DNA of 25,262 nt. It comes from Verrucomicrobiales bacterium (GTDB taxonomy: Bacteria > Verrucomicrobiota > Verrucomicrobiia > Verrucomicrobiales > DEV007). The position numbers were made by a program, and so were the translations under genes. Positions within the stretch are counted from its first letter, which is position 1. Every line of letters begins with the position of its first letter. The stretch spans positions 1 through 25,262 of the forward strand of contig JABDJT010000420.1 of assembly GCA_013003335.1 (NCBI GenBank), read 5' to 3'. This document shows positions 14,979-23,063 of the stretch, one piece after another. A model generated the notes under the pieces. It had not been told where the DNA came from and searched no databases. It was given only the letters and a program-made list of their open reading frames with translations.

Positions 14979-17039
14979 TTACGGAGTCGGCTCGACCGCC
15001 ATCTCCAGCAGATTTCCGCCATCACGATTCGACAGGGTCGAATCGCTGAACAGGGTCTGCTCGATCGATTCCGGACGGCGAATACGCTGCCTGACCTGCT
15101 TCCCTTCCGCAGCCTCGCGGGCTTCCTTCTCGAGCTTCCGCTTTTCCTCCTCGGCATTGATTTCATACAACACCGTGCCGACAGGCGTTTCCGCGAGATT
15201 GAATTCGAGGACGGTTTTCATCCGCTGCAGTTTCATGTCTGCGGCGTTCATGGCCCAGAAAGTCACCTGGACGGTTTTGTCTTTCGGAAGGCTGTCGAGC
15301 GGAACCATGTCGCGCCACTGGGCAAACTGCCTCCGTGTACCCAGGTTTCGACCGCCGCTGAACACACCATCCACTGAGTTGTTCCAATCCACGAAAACCG
15401 AATCCATTTCCGCCATCTCCATCAGGGTCCAGCCATCGGTGCAAACAATCTTGCCGGGCTCCTTTTCGCGGAACGCGATGAGAATCCCGTCGGCCAATCG
15501 GTCCGGATCCCGAAGCGTCGCAAATCCGCGGAGGTAAAGCCCGTGCTCCGTGATTCCTGCGCCGATGATTTCCGCCCGGCTGTATTCCAGAACGGTGCCA
15601 TCGCATTCGAAGTTGCCAAAATCAGCATTCTCCAGCAATGGCGGGTCGAGCAGCCCTTTTTCATTCAGGAAATTGGCCTGTTCAATCAAGAACTCAGCGT
15701 TGTGATCGTGTCGCCCGTGTTTCTCAAGCGGGAAGTGATTGATGTAGAGCATGGCAGCGCGCTGCTGGTATCGGGACAATTTCCATTGGTTCATCTTGGT
15801 GATCCCGTGGCTCCAAACCGGAATCTGGAGACAAATCCAGGCGACTCCCAACCCAAGTGCGACACGCGTCCGGAATTCCCGGGCCGGTGGATTCGAAGCT
15901 CTTTCTCTCCAGGAAAGCAGCAGCCACGCGATCAACACAGTAATCGCCCCGGCCAGGAACACTCCCGGCCCGGCATAGCGTGGCAAAATCCCTTTTTCCC
16001 AGCCATGAGCCCCGCGTCCGAGAGCCATGGCACACATCACCAGCACGGCATACGCCGCCATGCCGAACCACGGCAGCAGATTGTCAAATCCGGCGCGGTC
16101 CCGGTTTTTACGAAGCAAATACAGGCTGCCACCGATGGCCCCGATGAACAGAACCAGCACGATTCGCCCGGCTTTCGGGGCATATTCGATCGGGTGGGTG
16201 AACAGGCGCACGATCGGATTCCCCATCGCAGCGAGGACAAACCGGAACGGCTGCTCGCCGTCCGCGAAATTTTTCAATCCGGGCGGAGTTTCGCCGGGCA
16301 TTTGCCCGTAGGCGTGAACAGACAAGTTCTCATAGTTCCAAAAGAAATAGGCCAGGACCGTAGCCGTTCCCGCAGCCAGCACACCCCCGGCAAACCACAC
16401 TCTCGTTTTCAGGCTGCCTAGTTCTTTCAAAAGCAGAGCCATCACAAAAGCGATCGGCCAAAGGACCAATCCATGGCCAAAACTGTGCGTGCCAACCCAG
16501 GCGGAGACCAGCACGACGACGAATTTTTTCCAAAGCGGCCAGTCCGCCCGGTAAGCCCAGAGGATAAATCCGAGGCAGGCAAACGGCAGCAGCATCGCGA
16601 TTTGCACGGCCCACAGAAAATTTTGATATTGAACCGGTGAAAACAGCACGACGTTCATCGCCAGGGCTGTCGCATACATCCACGGCGTCGGACCGAAAGT
16701 CTTCCGCAGACCGAAAAACAAGCAGACCGCGCCGGCCACGTAAATGGAGTAGCTCAGCGCGATTTCCCACAACAAATTGCCGCCAGTCAGATCGTTCACC
16801 AGAATAATCAGCACGCGCGGCACGATCATCCGATGATCGATGTGTGCCCCGGTCAGGTGCCGGAAAAATTCGGCTCCCCAGGGATTTTCATAATAGTGCT
16901 TCAGCAAAACTCCCCGCTCCCAGTCATCCCAAACCGGAATATTGACCGCGTTTGCCAGTACAAAAATGCCCGTCAAAATCGCCGGCGAAAAGACCAGCAA
17001 AGTCGTGAGGAGGGTTTGAAGATTGAATTTTTGCCGCAT
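14979..17039 (-). CDS. Polytopic membrane protein, possible GT-C-type glycosyltransferase, with soluble C-terminal region
   Basis: A 686-residue protein from the ATG at 17039. An in-frame ATG at 17153 exists, but the intervening codons (many TTG, TCA, AGA, TTA) look non-coding. Residues about 10-430 contain roughly ten hydrophobic segments. The first loop carries W37-D38-D39-W40 and a later I-D-H-R-M, a layout seen in membrane sugar transferases that use lipid-phosphate sugars (DDW plus H-x-x-H-R). The last ~230 residues are soluble, first a mixed domain with strand-like segments and then a charged helix of Glu/Lys/Arg near the end. A role in transferring sugar to an envelope acceptor is inferred and unproven. 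It probably leads a two-gene unit with the thioredoxin-like protein. Confidence 0.6.
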   Translation of the reverse strand: MRQKFNLQTLLTTLLVFSPAILTGIFVLANAVNIPVWDDWERGVLLKHYYENPWGAEFFRHLTGAHIDHRMIVPRVLIILVNDLTGGNLLWEIALSYSIYVAGAVCLFFGLRKTFGPTPWMYATALAMNVVLFSPVQYQNFLWAVQIAMLLPFACLGFILWAYRADWPLWKKFVVVLVSAWVGTHSFGHGLVLWPIAFVMALLLKELGSLKTRVWFAGGVLAAGTATVLAYFFWNYENLSVHAYGQMPGETPPGLKNFADGEQPFRFVLAAMGNPIVRLFTHPIEYAPKAGRIVLVLFIGAIGGSLYLLRKNRDRAGFDNLLPWFGMAAYAVLVMCAMALGRGAHGWEKGILPRYAGPGVFLAGAITVLIAWLLLSWRERASNPPAREFRTRVALGLGVAWICLQIPVWSHGITKMNQWKLSRYQQRAAMLYINHFPLEKHGRHDHNAEFLIEQANFLNEKGLLDPPLLENADFGNFECDGTVLEYSRAEIIGAGITEHGLYLRGFATLRDPDRLADGILIAFREKEPGKIVCTDGWTLMEMAEMDSVFVDWNNSVDGVFSGGRNLGTRRQFAQWRDMVPLDSLPKDKTVQVTFWAMNAADMKLQRMKTVLEFNLAETPVGTVLYEINAEEEKRKLEKEAREAAEGKQVRQRIRRPESIEQTLFSDSTLSNRDGGNLLEMAVEPTP

Positions 17040-17392
17040 TCCCTTGCCCCGGGGTTCCAGGATCAGCCGGTTTTTATCCGATAATTCACCTCTTCGCGTT
17101 GGCGCCAGCGTCCTCCGCAATCGCTGCCGCAAGCCGATCAAAGATGAAAACATGGATAAGGGTGATCGTTGGGGGAATTGTTTTGAGAGTTGAGAAAACC
17201 TCTGGTTACTACCCTTTGGTCATTTTTGATTAAAAATCAATGAAATTAAACAATTTCCAGAATGAATAAAACCTTTATCCAATAATATTTGGGACACAAG
17301 CGACTGTTTCCTCCGGCTGGATCTTTTCAATTGAGCCTTCGGAAGGCCCATTTCCGCCTTTTAACGTCCAATCGTAGCCACTTCTTAGCCAA
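17040..17392. other. AT-rich intergenic region between divergent genes
   Basis: This gap between the membrane-protein gene and the unpaired DUF1501 gene holds no convincing gene. The part at about 17160-17300 is strikingly AT-rich next to its surroundings and includes a small TTGATT-AAA-AATCAA hairpin near 17226-17240. A compact GCCTT-CGG-AAGGC hairpin lies at 17335-17347. Neither is followed by a good T-run. I could not settle on a promoter in either direction. Confidence 0.5.
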
Positions 17393-17438
17393 ACGATCCA
17401 ACATTGCTGGTTCGCCAAACAGACCCTGTTGATTCGTA
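17393..17438. repeat. 46-bp dispersed palindromic element, copy 5
   Basis: It matches copy 3 at 38 of 46 positions without gaps, including the loop GTTCGCCAA and the right half ACCCTGTTGATTCGT (17423-17437). The left arm is partly decayed (ATTGC in place of AGGGT), so the palindrome is imperfect. It lies 69 bases upstream of the DUF1501 start codon and is followed by a second GATTCGTA at 17442-17449. Confidence 0.82.
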
Positions 17439-17507
17439 TCAGATTCGTAAATCAATCGCGGGACTCGTTTTCAGCCCGGAAGTGTGCCAGTTTTCCTTTG
17501 CAAGCCG

Positions 17508-18929
17508 ATGACCTCGAACCTGCTCGCCCAACTCGCTACTGAATCCCGATTGTCTGAATCGCGGCGGCGGTTTTTGACAAAATCAGCCGCCGGATTCGGA
17601 GGTGTGGCACTTTCGAATCTTGTAGCGGCAGCGGCGAAGCCGAATCCAGTCGCGAAGGCAAAACGGGTGATTTACCTCTTCCAATCCGGAGGTCCGCCGC
17701 AACACGACCTGTTCGACTACAAACCGTTTCTCGACAAGGTGCACGGCAAAGAGGTTCCCGACTCCGTTTTCAATGGCCAACGGCTCACAGGCATGTCGGC
17801 CGGGCAGGCCTCGTTTCCGGTGGCACGGTCGATTTTCAATTTTAAGCAGCACGGCCAGAGTGGTGCCTGGATTTCGGAGGTGATGCCACATCTTGCGGAA
17901 GTAGCGGACGACATTTGCTTCATTAAATCGCTTCACACAGAGGCGATCAATCACGACCCGGCCATCACGTTTTTGCAGACCGGCTTTCAAATCGCGGGTC
18001 GTCCTTCAATGGGTGCGTGGATGAGTTACGGTCTTGGATCGGAAAATGAAAACCTCCCGGCATTTGTCGCAATGCTGAGTGGCGCCGGCGGCCAGCCCCT
18101 GTACGACCGGCTCTGGGGGCCTGGATTTTTGCCATCAAAGCACCAGGGGGTGAGGTTCCGGTCCGGGAAAGACCCGGTTTTGTACCTGAACAACCCTGAC
18201 GGGATTTCCGACAAACTTCGCCGCAAGACGCTCGATGATCTTTCGAAATTGAACGGAATCCGGCAGAAGAAGGTAGGCGACCCGGAAATCTCGACCCGGA
18301 TCGCGCAGTATGAAATGGCCTATCGGATGCAGACTTCCGTGCCCGAATTGACCGACGTCTCCGACGAACCCGATAGCACGTTCCAACTGTACGGCGAAGC
18401 CGCCAGAAAGCCCGGCACGTATGCCTACAATGTGTTGATGGCCCGTCGCCTTGCCGAGCGGGACGTGCGATTCATCCAGCTGTTCCACCGTGGCTGGGAT
18501 ACCCACGGCGGTTTGCCGGGCCAACTTCGCGCGCGTTGCAAAGATACCGATCAACCGACGGCGGCACTTTTGAAAGATCTCAAGGAACGGGGCCTGCTCG
18601 ACGATACGCTGGTGATTTGGGGCGGTGAATTCGGGCGGACAGTGTATTGCCAGGGCGATCTCGGACAAAACAAGTACGGCCGCGATCATCACCCCCGCTG
18701 TTTCACGGTCTGGATGGCCGGGGGCGGCGTAAAAGGGGGCCAGACTTACGGAAAAACTGATGACTATTCCTACAACATCGTAGAAGACCCGGTCAGCGTG
18801 CATGATTTCCATGCCACGATTCTGCATCTGCTGGGAATCGATCACGAGAAACTGACGTTCAAGTTCCAGGGACGGCATTATCGGCTAACCGACGTGCACG
18901 GCCACGTGGTGAAACCACTTTTGACGTGA
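17508..18929 (+). CDS. DUF1501 family protein, Tat-exported, without adjacent partner
   Basis: A 473-residue protein counted from the ATG at 17508; an in-frame GTG at 17484 is possible. A twin-arginine signal S-R-R-R-F-L-T-K lies at residues 18-25. Family motifs include LFQSGGPPQHDLFDYKP, HRGWDTHGGLPGQ, WGGEFGRT, GRDHHPRCF and MAGGGVKGG. It belongs to the longer DUF1501 subtype with a C-terminal HDFHATILHLLGIDHEKLT segment, the same subtype as the partial gene at the right edge. Such genes normally follow a DUF1549/DUF1553 gene; none is present on this strand here, so it may work with a partner encoded elsewhere. A palindromic element precedes it. The fold is sulfatase-like and the activity unknown. 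Confidence 0.92.
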   Translation: MTSNLLAQLATESRLSESRRRFLTKSAAGFGGVALSNLVAAAAKPNPVAKAKRVIYLFQSGGPPQHDLFDYKPFLDKVHGKEVPDSVFNGQRLTGMSAGQASFPVARSIFNFKQHGQSGAWISEVMPHLAEVADDICFIKSLHTEAINHDPAITFLQTGFQIAGRPSMGAWMSYGLGSENENLPAFVAMLSGAGGQPLYDRLWGPGFLPSKHQGVRFRSGKDPVLYLNNPDGISDKLRRKTLDDLSKLNGIRQKKVGDPEISTRIAQYEMAYRMQTSVPELTDVSDEPDSTFQLYGEAARKPGTYAYNVLMARRLAERDVRFIQLFHRGWDTHGGLPGQLRARCKDTDQPTAALLKDLKERGLLDDTLVIWGGEFGRTVYCQGDLGQNKYGRDHHPRCFTVWMAGGGVKGGQTYGKTDDYSYNIVEDPVSVHDFHATILHLLGIDHEKLTFKFQGRHYRLTDVHGHVVKPLLT

Positions 18930-18985
18930 GCAATGTGCCTAAATGAGCGTCACATTCGTCTGACTTCATACAACCTTGAAGTACG

Positions 18986-19165
18986 ATGAAACCCAAACCA
19001 CTCAGCCACTCGTTCGAGAAATCGAAACAACCGAGGGTGAAACTCACGCCGCAGGACCGATCATTCGTGCGCCTTGCCGCGGAAATCCTCCAGCAGTCCG
19101 AGGATTCCATCGAGGAAACCCTGGTGAAGCAGCGCAAGAAACCGTCTGTTGTCAGCGCGGCCTGA
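18986..19165 (+). CDS. Possible small protein of 59 residues, unknown function
   Basis: A 59-codon frame lies between the DUF1501 gene and the convergent DUF1552 gene. It begins with a Lys/Pro-rich basic stretch, then a predicted helix (RSFVRLAAEILQQSEDSIEE, residues 25-44) and a basic end. The amino-acid makeup is balanced and codon third positions are G/C-rich like the neighbours, which supports it over a 71-codon competitor in another frame. GAAG lies five bases before the ATG. It has no hydrophobic segment and I recognise no family. It may be co-transcribed with the DUF1501 gene. Confidence 0.45.
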   Translation: MKPKPLSHSFEKSKQPRVKLTPQDRSFVRLAAEILQQSEDSIEETLVKQRKKPSVVSAA

Positions 19166-19180
19166 TCTCGACCCTGCTTT

Positions 19181-20524
19181 CTACGACATGATTTCCGTCA
19201 GCTCACCGGTGCTGTCGACGAATCCATCGCTCGGCACGCCAAGCCGGTTCAGCATCGTGACGTGCAGATTCGTCAGCGGCGTGTCGGCTCCATAATTCAC
19301 GAGTTGGCCGTGTTTCAGGCCCAGCTTTTTGCCGCCCGCGAGCATGAGCGGGTAATTTGTGTTGTTGTGGGTGTTGCTGTTCGAACTGCCGTACAACACC
19401 ATCGTCGAATCGAGCAGATGCCCGCCGTCCCCCTCTTCCGTCGAGCGGAGCCGCTCAAGAAATCCGGTGAGTTTTTCGGCGAGATACTTTTCCCACTTGC
19501 CCAGTTTTTCCATACCGCCGGGCTTCCCCGCACCATGGGCGAGATTGTGCAGCGTGCCGCCGAAATCGAGCAGCTGCGGGAATTTCCCCGCCACGGATGT
19601 TGCGCCGTTCATGTTGCCGATCTGGTAAGTCGCGACACGAGTTGAGTCGGTCTGGAAAGCGAGAAAAATCAGGTCGTACATCGTCTGGATGTATTCTTCC
19701 GGCGTGTTGTCATCTGAATCGAGATGCAGACCGCTCGCATCGACTTCGGGCTTCGGTATATCGAGCCAGCGCTGAGAACGGTCGACCCGCTTCTCAATCG
19801 CGCGGACCGATTCGAGGTATTCGTCAAATTTCTGCTGATCCTGCTTGCCGAGATTTTTGCGGACTGATTTCGAATGATCGAGCAGCAGGTCCAGCATACT
19901 GCCGGAATTCACGAGTTCCTGCCGCTGCTTTTCAGCGGACTCCGGATTCACCCCGAACAGGCGATCAAAAATCAGGCGCGGACGATTGTGCGCCGGGATC
20001 GGCTGGCCATTTCGCCCGAACGAAAGCGTGCTGGAACGCGTCGGCTCCCCTACCCCGCCATCGGTCGACATCGTGAGCGACGAATACCGCGTCGCATCGC
20101 CAAACTGCTGCGCCGCGAGCTGGTCAATCGACACCGAATTCCGAAACTGCCCGCCCTTGAATTGCGCACCCGTCAGCCAGATATCCGCCGTGTCGTGCCC
20201 GCCCATTTTGCGACCGTTCAGGTGCGACAGGCCCTTCAAAAACGTAATGTCATCGCGAAATGGCTCCAGCGATTTCAGGCTTTCGCCCAATTGAAAATCC
20301 GCGCCTTCGCCCTGTGGCATCCAGCTCCAGTTCAGGTCCGCATCTTTTCCTCTCGGGGTCGCCGCCCCGTAAGGAAAATAGACCGCGCATAAGCGTACCG
20401 GCTTTGAAGCCGCCACCGTTGTTTTCTCCGTTGCGCCCATGCATTCCAGGAAGGGAAGCGAAAGCGAAACGCCTGCGGTTCCGCGGAGAAAAGTGCGGCG
20501 GTCAAGGTGCCAGGGTTTATTCAT
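19181..20524 (-). CDS. DUF1552 family protein, Tat-exported
   Basis: A 447-residue protein with a twin-arginine signal (D-R-R-T-F-L-R-G, residues 8-15) followed by a hydrophobic stretch ending near PFLECMGA. Motifs of DUF1552 include VRLCAVYFPYGA near 43-54, FLKGLSHLNGRKMGGHDTAD near 94-113, SIDQLAAQ, and a C-terminal MVLYGSSNSNTHNNTNYP segment. The fold is related to DUF1501 and sulfatases; no activity is established. Its ATG overlaps the TGA stop of the DUF1592-class gene as ATGA, so the two are translated together. This pair is the standard companion arrangement in Planctomycetes and Verrucomicrobia, parallel to DUF1549/1553 with DUF1501. Confidence 0.93.
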   Translation of the reverse strand: MNKPWHLDRRTFLRGTAGVSLSLPFLECMGATEKTTVAASKPVRLCAVYFPYGAATPRGKDADLNWSWMPQGEGADFQLGESLKSLEPFRDDITFLKGLSHLNGRKMGGHDTADIWLTGAQFKGGQFRNSVSIDQLAAQQFGDATRYSSLTMSTDGGVGEPTRSSTLSFGRNGQPIPAHNRPRLIFDRLFGVNPESAEKQRQELVNSGSMLDLLLDHSKSVRKNLGKQDQQKFDEYLESVRAIEKRVDRSQRWLDIPKPEVDASGLHLDSDDNTPEEYIQTMYDLIFLAFQTDSTRVATYQIGNMNGATSVAGKFPQLLDFGGTLHNLAHGAGKPGGMEKLGKWEKYLAEKLTGFLERLRSTEEGDGGHLLDSTMVLYGSSNSNTHNNTNYPLMLAGGKKLGLKHGQLVNYGADTPLTNLHVTMLNRLGVPSDGFVDSTGELTEIMS

Positions 20525-22962
20525 TTGGATTGGAATATTTTGTGGGAAGTAATCGCCTGAATCAACGACTGAATCCGGTAATCCTGCTGCTTGAAATCAT
20601 CCGTGAGCGTTTCAATCGCTTCCTCGTCCTCAAACTCGATCGTCCGCCCCAGGGCGTATCCGGTCAGGCGCGATACAAAAGCTTTCGCAAACTGATCCTT
20701 CCGTTTCTCAAGCAGGTACTGTTTCAATTCATCCACCCCGCTGATCACCGTTCCGTCGGGCAATTCAGTCTCCGTTTCGGCAGGCAGCTTCACGAATTTC
20801 CTGCCGTTTTTGCGGCGGACTTCGACGCGCCAATTTCCGATCGCGTCGAAATTTTCAAGGGCGATTCCCCACGGATCAATGCCGCGGTGGCAGTCGTTGC
20901 AGGCGGCTTCTTCGCGATGGGCTTCGAGCTGCTGGCGGACGGAAAGTTTCGCGAAATCGGGATTCTCCGAATCGAGCTCGGGCGCGTTCGGCGGAGGGGG
21001 TGCAGGCGGGTCGTCGAGGAGGCGTTCGCGAATCCAAACGGCCCGCAAAATCGGGTGCGAATCTTCGCCGGTGGAATGACCGAGCAACACGCTGGCCTGC
21101 GTCAAAAGACCGCCGCGAATGGAATCAGCCGGCAGGTCGACGCGCTCGAATTCCATGCCGCGCGGACCATTTTCGATTCCATAATGCCGGGCCAGCGGCG
21201 CGTTCAGCATCGCAAAATCGGAGTCGAGAAAATTCAGCGCGCTCAGTTCATTCTGCAAAATCTCCTCGAAAAACTCGCGCGTCTCGGCCTGCATATGGGG
21301 TTTGATGGCATTGTCCCAGCCCTCGTAATATTCCGGATTCACCGCGACGCGACCGACTGATCCGAGGTCGAGCCATTGGTGGGAAAACTGCTCAACGAAC
21401 TGCTGCGAACGCTCATCCTCGAGCATCCGGTCCACCTCTGCGGCGAGCACTTTCGGCTTCCGCAATTCCCCGGTCGATGCCAGGTCGAACAGCCGCTCGT
21501 CGGGCATCGTGCTCCACAGAAAATACGAAAGCCGCGAGGCAAATTCGAAATCGGTCAGCGGTGTTTCCGTTCCCTTTTTGCCACCCGGCTCCGGCTCGAC
21601 GAGATACAGAAAATCCGGCGAAACCAGCACCAATGCGAGCGTTTCGCGAATCGCTTCTTCGAACGAATCGACCGTCGGACGGATTCTTGAATACAACCGC
21701 AGCATCGATTTCACCTCGGCATCCTCGACCGGTCGGCGATAGGCCCGGCGCATGAAATTTGCGACGACCTCCTCCGCGTAAACCAGCTCGCCGGTCTCTC
21801 GTTTTTCAGAGGGAATCAAAATCTGCGCGTGATGCCGCGGCGGCCAGCTTTCGAAAACCAGCCCTTCGTATTCGACCGATTCGATCACGATTTTCGGCAC
21901 ATCGGGGTAATCGATGTATTCCGTTTTCTTCACTTTTTTCTTCGTGATCTTCCCGTTCTTGGGATTTTTCTTTTCCTCAATCGTCTCCACCTGGCGGGAA
22001 ATCGGACGCTTCTTGCCGTCATCCCATTCGTTCGTGATCCACACCAGCTGCCCCGGATACTTGCTCTGCGTCCGACTTTGCAGCGGCAGCTGCTCCATCC
22101 GTCCGCGAAATTCGAACACCTCCGGCTCCGCACTTTTCACGTCGACCTCGCCCAGCTCAGCGAAAGGAGTTTGTGTGTCCGCACGAAATCCGAACGTCGC
22201 TTTCATTCGCGGAAAATCCGCTCCATCGACTAGTTCCGCCCGCGCCTTGATCCTCACGATGAAATCGCCCTCGTAGGGAAAATCCTCCAGCTTCAGGATG
22301 AATTTCGCGCCCTGGCCGAGACGATTCGTGTAATTCCCTTTCCCCTTATCCGTCGCCGATTCCGTCGCCGTCACCTTCAATTTTTCAGGGGCGGGCCCCG
22401 TCACGATCGCCCGCGAAAGCCCGTCCCGCGCAGCCTGCAGGTAATATTCCAGCTGCATCGGCGACATCGAAAGAGCAGCGCCGTTGTTTTTAAATCCGTC
22501 CTCCGACGGCGTGTCCGGCGGCAAATTTACCGCGTAATCTGCCCGAATCCCGAGCAAATCCGACATCGTGTTTTCATACTCGACCCGGTTCAGCCGTCGC
22601 AGGATCACCTCGCCGCCTGTCGATTTTTGGGCCGCCCGCCTCGTCGCGATTTGATGCTCGATCCAGCCCGTCAGAGCCGCCCGATCCTTCGCCGAAAGCT
22701 CCGGCTCATCGTCCGGCGGCATCTCTCCGAGTTGGAGCGCGTTCAGCGCGTCGTGCCAGGTTTCCGCCGCCGGCCGGTCTTTCAAAAAATCCGTCGAGAG
22801 CGTGTCGAATCGCACATCCGATTTCTGCTTTTCCGGCCCGTGGCATTTGAAGCAGTGTTGCTCCAAAACCGGCCGCACATCGCGCGCGTAATCGAATTTT
22901 TCCTCCGCCGAAAAAATGATGGAAGCAAACAGAAAACAGGCGGTGGCAAAAAGGCAATTCAA
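20521..22962 (-). CDS. Large cytochrome-like protein: PSCyt1, DUF1587, DUF1595, DUF1592, DUF1588, DUF1585
   Basis: An 813-residue exported protein. No in-frame ATG or GTG exists between an upstream stop and the signal peptide, so TTG at 22962 is the likely start; residues 1-19 are the signal. PSCyt1 carries C37-F-K-C40-H41. DUF1587 follows near 118-180 (RRLNRVEYENTMSDLLG). A central beta-rich region (about 220-390) may bind sugar or be a spacer. DUF1595 and DUF1592 occupy about 400-600 (FLYLVEPE, SRLSYFLWSTMPDERL). DUF1588 includes a second haem-type motif C688-N-D-C691-H692 with GIDPWGIALENFD. DUF1585 ends the protein. It probably moves electrons in the periplasm, but the substrate is unknown. 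It is coupled to the DUF1552 gene downstream. Confidence 0.93.
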   Translation of the reverse strand: MNCLFATACFLFASIIFSAEEKFDYARDVRPVLEQHCFKCHGPEKQKSDVRFDTLSTDFLKDRPAAETWHDALNALQLGEMPPDDEPELSAKDRAALTGWIEHQIATRRAAQKSTGGEVILRRLNRVEYENTMSDLLGIRADYAVNLPPDTPSEDGFKNNGAALSMSPMQLEYYLQAARDGLSRAIVTGPAPEKLKVTATESATDKGKGNYTNRLGQGAKFILKLEDFPYEGDFIVRIKARAELVDGADFPRMKATFGFRADTQTPFAELGEVDVKSAEPEVFEFRGRMEQLPLQSRTQSKYPGQLVWITNEWDDGKKRPISRQVETIEEKKNPKNGKITKKKVKKTEYIDYPDVPKIVIESVEYEGLVFESWPPRHHAQILIPSEKRETGELVYAEEVVANFMRRAYRRPVEDAEVKSMLRLYSRIRPTVDSFEEAIRETLALVLVSPDFLYLVEPEPGGKKGTETPLTDFEFASRLSYFLWSTMPDERLFDLASTGELRKPKVLAAEVDRMLEDERSQQFVEQFSHQWLDLGSVGRVAVNPEYYEGWDNAIKPHMQAETREFFEEILQNELSALNFLDSDFAMLNAPLARHYGIENGPRGMEFERVDLPADSIRGGLLTQASVLLGHSTGEDSHPILRAVWIRERLLDDPPAPPPPNAPELDSENPDFAKLSVRQQLEAHREEAACNDCHRGIDPWGIALENFDAIGNWRVEVRRKNGRKFVKLPAETETELPDGTVISGVDELKQYLLEKRKDQFAKAFVSRLTGYALGRTIEFEDEEAIETLTDDFKQQDYRIQSLIQAITSHKIFQSK

Positions 22963-23029
22963 ACCGCGCGAAGTTCCCCGTTTGAAGCGTCTGCGGCAAT
23001 GGCGTGACCGTGTTCAGCTGGCAAGGCAC

Positions 23030-23058
23030 TTGACCCGACGTCCCCAATTCCTGATAAA
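23030..23058 (+). promoter_or_regulatory. Candidate promoter of the small membrane protein gene, leaderless geometry
   Basis: TTGACC (23030-23035; 5 of 6 to TTGACA) and GATAAA (23053-23058; 4 of 6 to TATAAT) are separated by 17 bases. Five bases remain before the ATG at 23064, so transcription would begin at the start codon. No Shine-Dalgarno is present. The same five-base distance is seen at the sulfatase gene. Confidence 0.4.
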
Positions 23059-23063
23059 CACGG

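Noticed and set aside
17331..17350. GCCTT-CGG-AAGGC hairpin as a terminator
   Set aside because: Short stem, no clear T-run in either direction and no gene ending next to it.
3332..17438. Palindrome copies as a CRISPR array or tandem repeat
   Set aside because: Copies are kilobases apart with genes between them and no unit spacers or cas genes.
18976..19191. A 71-codon plus-strand frame in the gap after the unpaired DUF1501 gene
   Set aside because: It runs over the 59-codon frame in another phase, is rich in Cys/Arg/Gly in a non-coding way and runs past the stop of the convergent gene.
20260..21360. A 366-codon plus-strand frame opposite the DUF1552 and DUF1592-class genes
   Set aside because: Opposite genes with clear domains; no motif, odd composition. 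The same holds for long antisense frames at 12770-13756, 15543-16421 and 23407-24351.
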